Program-made: the position numbers and the translations under genes
Source: CAG-533 sp963645165
GTDB lineage: Bacteria > Bacillota_I > Bacilli_A > RF39 > UBA660
Assembly: GCA_963645165.1 (NCBI GenBank)
Contig: CAVIQT010000064.1
Span: forward strand, 1-15,824
DNA length: 15,824 bases
Direction: 5' to 3'
Part shown: positions 1 through 7,661 of the stretch, piece after piece
Layout of the letters: the number at the start of each line of letters is the position of its first letter
Position numbering within the stretch: the stretch's first letter is position 1
Notes under the pieces: model-generated
Database searches by the model: none
What the model was told of the DNA's origin: nothing
The model's input: only the letters and a program-made list of their open reading frames with translations

Positions 1-549
1 TATATAAATAAAGTAGTTTTTATTTTCACTATTTTTTCTTAATACTGGGCCATATAACAAATCTAATTTATTATATTTTTTATAACCTTTTTTAAATCCA
101 ATATTTATATAATATTTATTATTATCAATAATACTTGTTTCTTTATATATATAAAAACCCTTATTAATTATTTCTTTTCTAAGAAGATAATAATCATTAT
201 TAGATTGAGTAATTATTTTATTAATCTGCTTAATATTACTATTATCTAATATTTTTAAAATAGTACTTGCTCCCATACCACTTATTATTAAAGCATTAAC
301 GTCTTTATCTATTTCTTTTATTCCATCTGACTGTTTAGATATTATCTTATCTTCTAAATGATATTTTTTAATATTCCTTAAACCATTATTAATTGCCCCA
401 GCATTTATATCACTAATAAATGCTTTAGTAACTAAATTATTCAAAACTAAATAAATACTAAGATAAGCATGATCACAGCCAATATCTGCCGTAATATCTT
501 CTTTACTTATAAAAGGAACTAAAGAAGATAATCTAGAAGATAATTTCAT
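1..549 (-). CDS. trmK: tRNA (adenine(22)-N1)-methyltransferase TrmK, 3' end outside window
   Basis: Cytoplasmic SAM-dependent enzyme expected to methylate N1 of adenine 22 in tRNA. I translated it by hand: 183 residues are in the window and the frame is still open at base 1, so the C terminus is missing (family members are about 230 residues). The SAM-binding loop ADIGCDHAYL is at residues 21-30 and the catalytic-region motif SGMG at 90-93, followed by an ITQSN segment typical of this family. The start ATG (547-549) overlaps the rpoD stop as TAATG, so translation is probably coupled. The order dnaG-rpoD-trmK matches Bacillus, where trmK (yqfN) lies downstream of sigA. Identification rests on motifs plus this synteny. 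Confidence 0.9.
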   Translation of the reverse strand, partial: MKLSSRLSSLVPFISKEDITADIGCDHAYLSIYLVLNNLVTKAFISDINAGAINNGLRNIKKYHLEDKIISKQSDGIKEIDKDVNALIISGMGASTILKILDNSNIKQINKIITQSNNDYYLLRKEIINKGFYIYKETSIIDNNKYYINIGFKKGYKKYNKLDLLYGPVLRKNSENKNYFIYI

Positions 550-1661
550 TAATCCACCATAAAGTCTTTTAACTTTTTAGCACGTGATGGGTGTCTTAAT
601 TTTCTTAGAGCTTTTGCTTCAATTTGTCTAATTCTTTCACGAGTAACATTAAATCTCTTACCTACTTCTTCTAAAGTATAACTTGTTCCATCGATAAGAC
701 CAAAACGAAGCTCTAAAACTTGTTGCTCTCTAGGTTGTAATGTTGCTAAAACAGATTTAATTTCTTCTTTTAATATTTCATTAGTTGCATAATCTTCTGG
801 TCTCATACTTCTTTCATCAGGAACAAAATCTCCTAAATGAGAATCTTCTTCTTCCCCAATTGGTGTTTCTAAACTTACTGGATCTTGACTTATTTTAATA
901 ACTTCTCTAACTTTCTCAACAGAAATGCCCATTTTCTTAGCAAGTTCTTCTTCACTTGGTTCTCTATTAAGTTCAAGAGTTAACTGTCTTTGAATTCTAG
1001 CCATTTTATTAATAGTTTCAACCATATGAACTGGAACACGGATAGTTCTTGCTTGATCAGCTAAAGCTCTAGTAATAGCCTGTCTAATCCACCATGTAGC
1101 ATACGTAGAAAATTTATAACCTTTATCATAATCGAATTTTTCAACCGCTTTCATTAAACCAATATTACCTTCTTGAATTAAGTCTAAAAATAATAAACCA
1201 CGGCCTACATATCTCTTAGCAATAGATACAACTAAACGTAAATTTGATTCAGCTAAAATGTTCTTTGCCTCTTCATCCCCATTAGCAACCCTTATAGATA
1301 AACTCATTTCTTCTTCTGGGCTAAGCAAACTAATACGTCCAATCTCTTTTAAATACATACGTACTGGGTCATTTATATTAACATCTTTAGTTAATTCTTC
1401 ATCATTTAATACAACAACTTCTTCTTCTTTAATTTTACTTTGTTTGCCATCTTCTCCACTTTCATTATCATTAGATACTACCGCGATACCATTTTCTACA
1501 AATAAGTTATATAACTCATCTAAGGCATCACTATCAATATCTAAGCCTTTTAAAGCCCCAGCTAAATCTTCAAAAGTAATAAAACCTTCCTTTTTACCTT
1601 TTTCTAATAATTCATCTTTTCTTTCATCAAATGTTTTTATTTCTTTAACAGTCTTTGCCAT
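549..1661 (-). CDS. rpoD: RNA polymerase primary sigma factor SigA/RpoD
   Basis: Housekeeping sigma factor that directs core RNA polymerase to -10/-35 promoters. At 370 residues it has the length of Bacillus SigA. A short region 1.1 lies at the N terminus, followed by an acidic linker (about 65-95). Region 1.2 begins at DPVRMYLKEIG (98-108). Region 2 runs about 138-212 and holds the RpoC-binding and -10 recognition helices (DLIQEGNIGLMKAVEKFDY, then YKFSTYATWWIRQAI). Region 4 near the C terminus has the -35 helix-turn-helix (TLEEVGKRFNVTRERIRQIE). The start ATG overlaps the dnaG stop (TAATG) with GGGAGTGAAG as ribosome binding site. It sits between dnaG and trmK in the macromolecular-synthesis operon. 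Nothing unusual is seen. Confidence 0.98.
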   Translation of the reverse strand: MAKTVKEIKTFDERKDELLEKGKKEGFITFEDLAGALKGLDIDSDALDELYNLFVENGIAVVSNDNESGEDGKQSKIKEEEVVVLNDEELTKDVNINDPVRMYLKEIGRISLLSPEEEMSLSIRVANGDEEAKNILAESNLRLVVSIAKRYVGRGLLFLDLIQEGNIGLMKAVEKFDYDKGYKFSTYATWWIRQAITRALADQARTIRVPVHMVETINKMARIQRQLTLELNREPSEEELAKKMGISVEKVREVIKISQDPVSLETPIGEEEDSHLGDFVPDERSMRPEDYATNEILKEEIKSVLATLQPREQQVLELRFGLIDGTSYTLEEVGKRFNVTRERIRQIEAKALRKLRHPSRAKKLKDFMVD

Positions 1662-3388
1662 TAATCTTCACTCCCTCGTTTTAATTTGATTATTATATCA
1701 TTTATTTCTTCTTTTTTATTAATATCTGTTTCGTTTTTAAGTTCTTCCTTTAATTTTTCAATTTGACTTTCCTTAATCCATTCTTTAATAATAACTATAT
1801 ATTTAGGAAAATCTTCATCTATATTATTTTGATTATCATTATCATTTATAATTCCCATAATTACATCTTTATATGGTAAATCATTTATATAAGTAATAAA
1901 ATCTGCTAAAGCAAATTCTTTATTAATATTATTAAATGCTAGAATATCATTCGCAATTAATTTATATGTTTTATCCGGAAAATAATTTAAATCTCTTTTA
2001 TATAATCTAATATATTTAGGATCATTCATCATCGCATATAATATTGCTTGTGCTGCTTTTTTATATTTAGTAAGTCTAACCTTAGGTTTCCTAACTATTT
2101 TTATCTCTTTTGTACTTGTATCTTTTTTTACTAATTTTGCTTTTATTACATCTTTATCAATATGATACTCATCTGCTAACTTATTTATTGTAATATTTTT
2201 TAAAACTTCATCATCAGAATTATTTAATTCTTCAATTATTTTATTTACATATGAAGCAAGATCATCAGCTTTATTTAAATTTTTATCTTTCTTAAAATAA
2301 TTTAATTTAAAATCAAAATATGTTATCGCTCCATTTATCGCATTTTTAAAACCATCAATACCCTTTTCTAAAATATATGAATCAGGATCTTTATTACCAG
2401 ATAATCTTACAACAGATACTTCCATACCTGCTTTAATTAATTCTTCCCCATTAGCAACTGTACTTTTTTCTCCCGCATCATCATTATCCATCATCAATAT
2501 AACTTTAGCATTTAACCTTTTTAAAAGATTAATATGATCTTTAGTTAAAGCAGTTCCCATAGTAGCAACAACATTTTTATATCCTACTGAGTAAACTCTT
2601 ATCGCATCTATTTGTCCTTCTACAATTATAATAGTTTTAGTCTTAATTACTTCACTTTTACATTTATCATAATTATAAAGAATATGCCCCTTTTTAAAGA
2701 TATTACTCTCTTTAGAATTAATATACTTACTTGTGCTTTCTCCATTATATATACGAGCAGAAAATGCAACTACATTACCTTTATCATTACATATTGGAAA
2801 AGTTATTCTATTTTTAAATAAATCTTGTAAAGTATCACTTTTTATAGCCAGAGAATAATCTATTATTTCTTTATCAGTATAACCTTTAGTAATTAATAAC
2901 TTATTTAAATTATTATCATTTAAAGATAACCCAATATTAAACTCTTTTATTATATCTTCACTTAGATGTCTTTCATTTAAAAGATAATTTTTAGCACTCT
3001 CCCCCTTTTTACTACTTAAGTTATTAACAAAATATTTATTTGCTAAATCTAATAAATCATAATATTTCTTATTAGGATTATCACTAAGCGGATTAATATT
3101 TAAATAGTGTCCTACTTTATCAGCTACAATTTTAACTGCCGAAGGAAAATCTACATTTTCATAATTTTGAATAAATGTAAATACATTACCAGATGCTCCA
3201 CATACAAAGCAGGTATATATTTGTTTTTCAGGTGATACACTTAAACTTGGTGAATGATCATCATGAAATGGACATATACCAAAAAAGTTTTTCCCTTTAG
3301 GAACTAAATTAATATAACTAGAAATTATATCTACAATATTAGCTTTATTTCTAATTTCATTTATTTCTTCACTTGGTATCATTGCCAT
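1661..3388 (-). CDS. dnaG: DNA primase DnaG
   Basis: Makes RNA primers for chromosome replication with the replicative helicase. The N-terminal CHC2 zinc motif is present (C39, H42, C60, C63, in CPFHDDHSPSL and CFVC). The catalytic core has a TOPRIM fold with the acidic residues E257 (VEGQIDA) and D301/D303 (MMDNDDAG). The C-terminal part beyond about 430 is lysine-rich and diverged, as usual for the helicase-interacting domain. An in-frame GTG lies 9 nt upstream at 3397, but it falls inside the ribosome binding site AGAGGGTG; that site stands 8 nt from ATG 3388, so I use 3388, giving 575 residues (Bacillus DnaG is about 600). It is first gene of the dnaG-rpoD-trmK block. Its promoter must lie in 3389-3489, but no confident hexamers stand out in that AT-rich stretch. 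Confidence 0.97.
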   Translation of the reverse strand: MAMIPSEEINEIRNKANIVDIISSYINLVPKGKNFFGICPFHDDHSPSLSVSPEKQIYTCFVCGASGNVFTFIQNYENVDFPSAVKIVADKVGHYLNINPLSDNPNKKYYDLLDLANKYFVNNLSSKKGESAKNYLLNERHLSEDIIKEFNIGLSLNDNNLNKLLITKGYTDKEIIDYSLAIKSDTLQDLFKNRITFPICNDKGNVVAFSARIYNGESTSKYINSKESNIFKKGHILYNYDKCKSEVIKTKTIIIVEGQIDAIRVYSVGYKNVVATMGTALTKDHINLLKRLNAKVILMMDNDDAGEKSTVANGEELIKAGMEVSVVRLSGNKDPDSYILEKGIDGFKNAINGAITYFDFKLNYFKKDKNLNKADDLASYVNKIIEELNNSDDEVLKNITINKLADEYHIDKDVIKAKLVKKDTSTKEIKIVRKPKVRLTKYKKAAQAILYAMMNDPKYIRLYKRDLNYFPDKTYKLIANDILAFNNINKEFALADFITYINDLPYKDVIMGIINDNDNQNNIDEDFPKYIVIIKEWIKESQIEKLKEELKNETDINKKEEINDIIIKLKRGSED

Positions 3389-3489
3389 AGAAAACACCCT
3401 CTAATTATTATTTATTAACCATAGGTACCAATTTTCCTTTATTTTTTTTACAAATTTTGCAAATTTTATAATTTTTCCTAGTTAATATG

Positions 3490-3514
3490 AAAAAAACAAG
3501 CATTTTTGCTTGCT
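3490..3514 (-). terminator. Rho-independent terminator after rnfD-like gene
   Basis: On the minus strand a 6-bp stem CAAGCA/TGCTTG with loop AAAA (3497-3512) is followed by seven T (3496-3490). It begins 14 nt downstream of the rnfD-like stop and separates that operon from dnaG. Confidence 0.85.
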
Positions 3515-3525
3515 AAAAAACTATT

Positions 3526-4425
3526 TTATGCAAAGAATTTATCAATAGTCACATGACAAATACTCGCTATTATTATACCACCTAATGCTGCAAGTGGTGG
3601 ATATATTAAATACATACCAAAAGTTAAAACTCCAATAATAACACTATAAATTATTTGTCCTTTATAAGTATAAGGACTAGATAATGACTCTGTCCCAATA
3701 AATACAAAACTAAATAAAATATTATTAGAAAAAATATTATCTAAAATGCTACCTATATTATTAGTTATAATTGAGTATATTACCATACATGATACATATA
3801 TAATTGTGCTATATAAAGGAATATTCTTTTTATAAAATGATTGATTACATAAAATTAATAAACTAATAATTAAACAAAATACACAAGTCGCATTTATCCC
3901 GCCACTACCCTTTCCTAAAAAATAATCTAGCGCCACTAAATTTAAATCATTTTGACTTTCTAACTTATTAAAAAAAGAAAAATCTCCAGTTAAATTAATA
4001 CAAAAAATAATTAATAAACTAGTTAACGCAACTATATTGATAGATGAAGATTTAAAGAATTTACTTATCATTAATGATAAAAAAGTAATTATAATAAATA
4101 GAAATATATTAGTATTAATACTTATTACAGAAGCAATTAATAATCCATAAAAAGGATGAAATGAAGTAAACATAATACTAAATAAATTATCTTTATTTTT
4201 TCTAAATACTCTCTCATGAATAATATTTACACTTATACCAATTATAAACCCTAAAATATCAAAAATTAAAGGTTTAAACATCTCCTTAAAACCAATTAAA
4301 TGATTAGTATATAAATTAATTCCATTTTTATAAAATCCTGTAATTATAAGAGGTAATAAAGAAATAAATAGATATATATTAATTTTCTTAAGATTTATTC
4401 TTGATTTTATAAATACATCTTTCAT
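3526..4425 (-). CDS. RnfD/NqrB-family membrane protein, atypical
   Basis: Polytopic membrane protein of 299 residues with about eight to ten hydrophobic segments (for example 15-32, 52-70, 85-120, 130-146, 181-194, 206-222, 258-290). The C-terminal part, with SPYTYKGQIIYSVIIG (250-265) and the glycine-rich last helix, and GKGSGGINAT (171-180) fit the RnfD/NqrB family, which normally carries flavin in ion-pumping Rnf or Nqr complexes. I see no SGAT-type motif for covalent FMN: the segment before GKGSGG (about 148-170) has none, and the NAT at 178-180 sits where family members have the later GxxGExS motif. It overlaps the rnfC-like gene by 4 nt (ATGA), so the two are co-translated. RnfA, B, E and G are not in the window. 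Family call fair; activity as a classical Rnf subunit is doubtful. Confidence 0.75.
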   Translation of the reverse strand: MKDVFIKSRINLKKINIYLFISLLPLIITGFYKNGINLYTNHLIGFKEMFKPLIFDILGFIIGISVNIIHERVFRKNKDNLFSIMFTSFHPFYGLLIASVISINTNIFLFIIITFLSLMISKFFKSSSINIVALTSLLIIFCINLTGDFSFFNKLESQNDLNLVALDYFLGKGSGGINATCVFCLIISLLILCNQSFYKKNIPLYSTIIYVSCMVIYSIITNNIGSILDNIFSNNILFSFVFIGTESLSSPYTYKGQIIYSVIIGVLTFGMYLIYPPLAALGGIIIASICHVTIDKFFA

Positions 4426-5552
4426 TTTTTGCCTCCCATTAATCTAATTTTTGAAGGACATATATAGTTACACAAACCACATTTAATACATTTATCCATA
4501 CGTAATTTCTCTTTTGGATTTGCTTTTACAGGGCAGTGAAGCACACATAATCCACAGTTAATACACTTACGTGCCTTTACATTTTGCTCACTAGTTATAA
4601 AAATACTTCTAGTTAAAGGCGTAATAACTGCATTTAAACTAGATATTGTATAACCAGATAAAAGCCCATTAATAACTATTTTAAAATTTTCATCTTTTAC
4701 TTTAAAGAAATTTGTAAGTATATCTCCAATATTAGTACCAATTTTAACAAGCATAACTGCTGGCTTATCAATTAAATCTCCTGATATAGTAATTAATTTT
4801 TCTGTTATTGGTTTTTTCTTCTTTAAAACATTATAAATGGCAAAAACTTCTTCCACCGTAAGAAATATAACCCCTTTATTTTTTTTCTTTTCCATTACTA
4901 ACTCATTAATTAAAATATCTTTTTGCCCAATAGGATATAAATCAGGCATTAATTTTAAACTTATATTAGGATACGTTCCAATTTGATCTACTAAAGTTTT
5001 TACATTATCACTATCATTATTTTTTATTGCAAAAAAGCATTTATGAATACCTAAAATACGAATTACAGCATCTATACACTCTAAAATTTCATCAGTATGA
5101 GACTTAATTAAATAACTCATAGTTTCTTCATACGGTTCATAATCTATCCCGCTAACTACTAATGTTTCACCCTCTAAGTACCCATTATAAGCATTATAAA
5201 TTTTAACAATATTTTTAAATTCATCTAATTTATAATTATTAATATTTTTTAAAACACCTTTTACTTTATAAGTTTTTTCTTTAAAATCATTTTCTATAAC
5301 AATAGTTGGTGCCTTTTTCCCATCAACAATACTTTCACAAGCACCAACAATAGTCCCAGATATAGGACTATATACATAATCATCATCATTGTGTAAAACT
5401 AAACCATTTAATAAAACATATTCATTACTTTTAATATCAACATTATATTTTTTTTCATAAGGAATATAAACATTATCTGGATTTAAATATTCTTTTATTT
5501 CTTTAGGACAATTTATTTTTAAATTTTTTTCTATTTTAATTAATCTTGGCAC
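4422..5552 (-). CDS. RnfC-like iron-sulfur electron-transfer protein, atypical
   Basis: Soluble or membrane-associated protein of 376 residues (RnfC is usually about 430 or more). It has an N-terminal RnfC barrel-type segment (YSPISGTIVGAC, 61-72), a SLBB-like middle (LLSGYTISSL, about 297-306), and two C-terminal [4Fe-4S] ferredoxin motifs: C330, C333, C336, C340 and C355, C358, C361, C365, each of the CxxCGLCxxxCP type. The glycine-rich GxGGAGFPT loop that in RnfC/NuoF-like proteins binds NADH/FMN is missing: the place just before SGIDYEPYEETM (134-145, matching the family NGAECEPY region) reads IVKIYNAYNGYLEGET. Start is GTG with ribosome binding site AAGGTGG; stop is TGA. It is first gene of a two-gene operon with the rnfD-like gene. 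Likely passes electrons between a soluble carrier and the membrane partner; donor unknown. Confidence 0.75.
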   Translation of the reverse strand: MPRLIKIEKNLKINCPKEIKEYLNPDNVYIPYEKKYNVDIKSNEYVLLNGLVLHNDDDYVYSPISGTIVGACESIVDGKKAPTIVIENDFKEKTYKVKGVLKNINNYKLDEFKNIVKIYNAYNGYLEGETLVVSGIDYEPYEETMSYLIKSHTDEILECIDAVIRILGIHKCFFAIKNNDSDNVKTLVDQIGTYPNISLKLMPDLYPIGQKDILINELVMEKKKNKGVIFLTVEEVFAIYNVLKKKKPITEKLITISGDLIDKPAVMLVKIGTNIGDILTNFFKVKDENFKIVINGLLSGYTISSLNAVITPLTRSIFITSEQNVKARKCINCGLCVLHCPVKANPKEKLRMDKCIKCGLCNYICPSKIRLMGGKK

Positions 5553-5572
5553 AACTAACCACCTTAAATAAA

Positions 5573-5578
5573 ATTATA
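5573..5578 (-). promoter_or_regulatory. Extended -10 promoter element of the rnfC/rnfD-like operon
   Basis: Minus-strand TATAAT is preceded by TGT, forming an extended -10 (TGTTATAAT). It lies about 20 nt before the GTG start, so the leader would be very short and hold only the ribosome binding site. No good -35 hexamer is seen because the upstream sequence is the topA terminator T-tract. Confidence 0.55.
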
Positions 5579-5580
5579 AC

Positions 5581-5621
5581 AAAAAAAATAGGTGTTTACT
5601 ATAGTAAATATACCTATTTTT
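5581..5621 (-). terminator. Rho-independent terminator after topA
   Basis: A long minus-strand hairpin: outer arms AAATAGGT and the matching ACCTATTT, inner arms TTTAC/GTAAA around TATA, with small mismatches between the arms, followed by a run of eight T. It starts 18 nt beyond the topA stop and directly abuts the promoter of the rnfC-like gene. Confidence 0.85.
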
Positions 5622-5639
5622 AACGATTATAAACCTATA

Positions 5640-7661
5640 TTATTTTTCAAAATCACAACTAGAGCATTTAACCTTTTTACCCTTAGTTACTAATAAACTG
5701 TCACACTTTGGGCAAACTTCCCCAGTTGGCATATCCCATAAAGCAAAATTACAAGCTGGATAGTTAGAACACCCATAAAATACTTTACCTCTTTTACTTT
5801 TTTTAGTAATTATATCATGACCACACTTAGGACAAGCACATATTGCTTTAACTTCTTTTTCATCCTTTTTAATATATTTACAATTTGGATAATTAGAGCA
5901 AGCCGTAAATTTCCCAAAACGTCCATTTCGAATAACTAAATCACTTCCACAATTTGGACATTTCTCCCCTGTCTTAGTAGGCTCCTTTTTCTCCATTTCA
6001 TCAAAAGCTTTTTTAACAAGAGGCTCAAAATCATTATAAAATGTTTTTAATACTTTAATATTATCTAATTTATCTTCTGCAATCATATCTAGTTCATTTT
6101 CCATATTAGCAGTATATTTCACATTAATAATATCTGAGAAAAATTCTTGTAATTTATCAGTTGTTTCAATACCAATTTCTGTAGGAACAAACTTCTTATC
6201 TACAATATTAACATATGCTCTTTCTTTAATAGTTTCTAATATTTTTGCATAAGTTGATGGTCTCCCAATTCCAAGTGATTCCAATTCTTTAATTAATGTA
6301 CTTTCTGTATATCTTGCAGCCGGTTTAGTGAAATGCTGCTCTTTTGTTATATCATCAGCAACAATAATATTAGTATTATATCCACTATAATCAGGTAAAA
6401 GAACATCTTCATTATCCATATATTTTTGATATGCTGCTAAAAAACCATTAAAAGTAATAACTGAACCTGTTGCTTTAAACTTATAATCATTATTATCTAA
6501 AATTATAGTAGTAGCTAAAGTTTTAGCATCAGCCATTAATGAAGCAAGCGCTCTATAGTAAATAATACTATATACTTTAAACTCATCAGCTGTTAAATAT
6601 TCTTTTAAACTATCTGGCGTACGCTCTATAGATGTTGGTCTAATTGCTTCATGAGCATCTTGAATATTTTGCCCCTTTTTAGATGCTTTAACTTTTCCTA
6701 CATATTTTTCTCCATAATTATTTCTAATATAATTTTGTGCACTAAATATAAATGTATCAGATAATCTAGTTGAATCAGTACGCATATAAGAAATAAGACC
6801 TACTGTTTCACTACCAATATCTACACTTTCATATAATTTTTGTGCTATTCTCATTGTTTTAGACGCACCAAAATTTAATTTATTAGCGCAAGCCTGCTGC
6901 AGAGTTGACGTCGTAAAAGGCATAACACCTTTTTTTGTTTTTTCCTTTTTGGAAATATCTTCAATTTTAAAACTTTTAGACAATTTAGATAAAATATCAT
7001 CTGCTTCTGCATTATTTTTTATCTCTATTTTTTTAGTCTTATATTTTTCTAAATTTGCTTTAAAATCAGGAAATACACCTGTAATAGTCCAATACTCCTC
7101 TGGAGTAAAAGCATTTATTTCTCTTTCTCTATCAACTATTAATTTTAATGCTACACTTTGAACTCGTCCCGCAGATTTGCCACCTGTTTTACTTTGCATT
7201 AATTTAGATAATCTAAAACCAATAATGCGATCTAACATTCTTCTAGTTTCTTGACTTTTTACTAAATTAGTATCTATTTTTCTAGGATGTTTAAAAGCCT
7301 CAACTACGGCATCTTTCGTAATTTCATTAAATACAACCCTATCATAATTATCCTCATTTAACTTTAAAGTATCATAAATATGCCAGCTTATTGCCTCTCC
7401 CTCACGGTCTGGATCGGTTGCTAGATATACTTTATCAGAAGTAGAAGCATCTTTTTTTAACTCTTTTATTACTGGTGCTTTACCTTTAATTGTAGTATAT
7501 GTAGGTTTAAAATCATTATCGACATCAATACCTAAACCATATTTACCTGTAGTAGATAAATCTCTTATATGACCTTTAGAAGATACCACCTTATAACTAC
7601 TACCTAAATATTTACCTATTGTTTTAGTTTTACTAGGGGATTCAACTATTACTAGATTCAT
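5640..7661 (-). CDS. topA: DNA topoisomerase I TopA
   Basis: Type IA topoisomerase that relaxes negative supercoils via a 5'-phosphotyrosine. The TOPRIM domain has E7 and the DPDREGEA motif (D83, D85, E87). The catalytic tyrosine is Y292 in GLISYMRTDSTRLSD. The SAGRVQSVAL motif of domain IV is at 163-172. Three C-terminal tetracysteine zinc fingers follow (CPNCGSDL..., CPKCGHDI..., CPKCDSLL...), a common Firmicutes arrangement. 673 residues is normal length. The ATG at 7661 has ribosome binding site GAGGA and lies 20 nt inside the end of the ltaS-like gene, so the two are translationally linked. In Bacillus topA lies downstream of rbgA and rnhB too, usually right after dprA; no dprA is present here. 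Confidence 0.98.
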   Translation of the reverse strand: MNLVIVESPSKTKTIGKYLGSSYKVVSSKGHIRDLSTTGKYGLGIDVDNDFKPTYTTIKGKAPVIKELKKDASTSDKVYLATDPDREGEAISWHIYDTLKLNEDNYDRVVFNEITKDAVVEAFKHPRKIDTNLVKSQETRRMLDRIIGFRLSKLMQSKTGGKSAGRVQSVALKLIVDREREINAFTPEEYWTITGVFPDFKANLEKYKTKKIEIKNNAEADDILSKLSKSFKIEDISKKEKTKKGVMPFTTSTLQQACANKLNFGASKTMRIAQKLYESVDIGSETVGLISYMRTDSTRLSDTFIFSAQNYIRNNYGEKYVGKVKASKKGQNIQDAHEAIRPTSIERTPDSLKEYLTADEFKVYSIIYYRALASLMADAKTLATTIILDNNDYKFKATGSVITFNGFLAAYQKYMDNEDVLLPDYSGYNTNIIVADDITKEQHFTKPAARYTESTLIKELESLGIGRPSTYAKILETIKERAYVNIVDKKFVPTEIGIETTDKLQEFFSDIINVKYTANMENELDMIAEDKLDNIKVLKTFYNDFEPLVKKAFDEMEKKEPTKTGEKCPNCGSDLVIRNGRFGKFTACSNYPNCKYIKKDEKEVKAICACPKCGHDIITKKSKRGKVFYGCSNYPACNFALWDMPTGEVCPKCDSLLVTKGKKVKCSSCDFEK

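Noticed and set aside
1258..1689. Plus-strand open frame opposite rpoD (and similar ones at 2612-2821, 6949-7161, 15160-15348, 15436-15621)
   Set aside because: Serine/isoleucine-rich antisense shadows of strong minus-strand genes, without ribosome binding sites or recognisable motifs.
3389..3489. A definite sigma-A promoter for dnaG
   Set aside because: Several TTG- and TATAA-like strings occur by chance in this AT-rich stretch, but none has a matching pair at 16-18 nt that I would defend.
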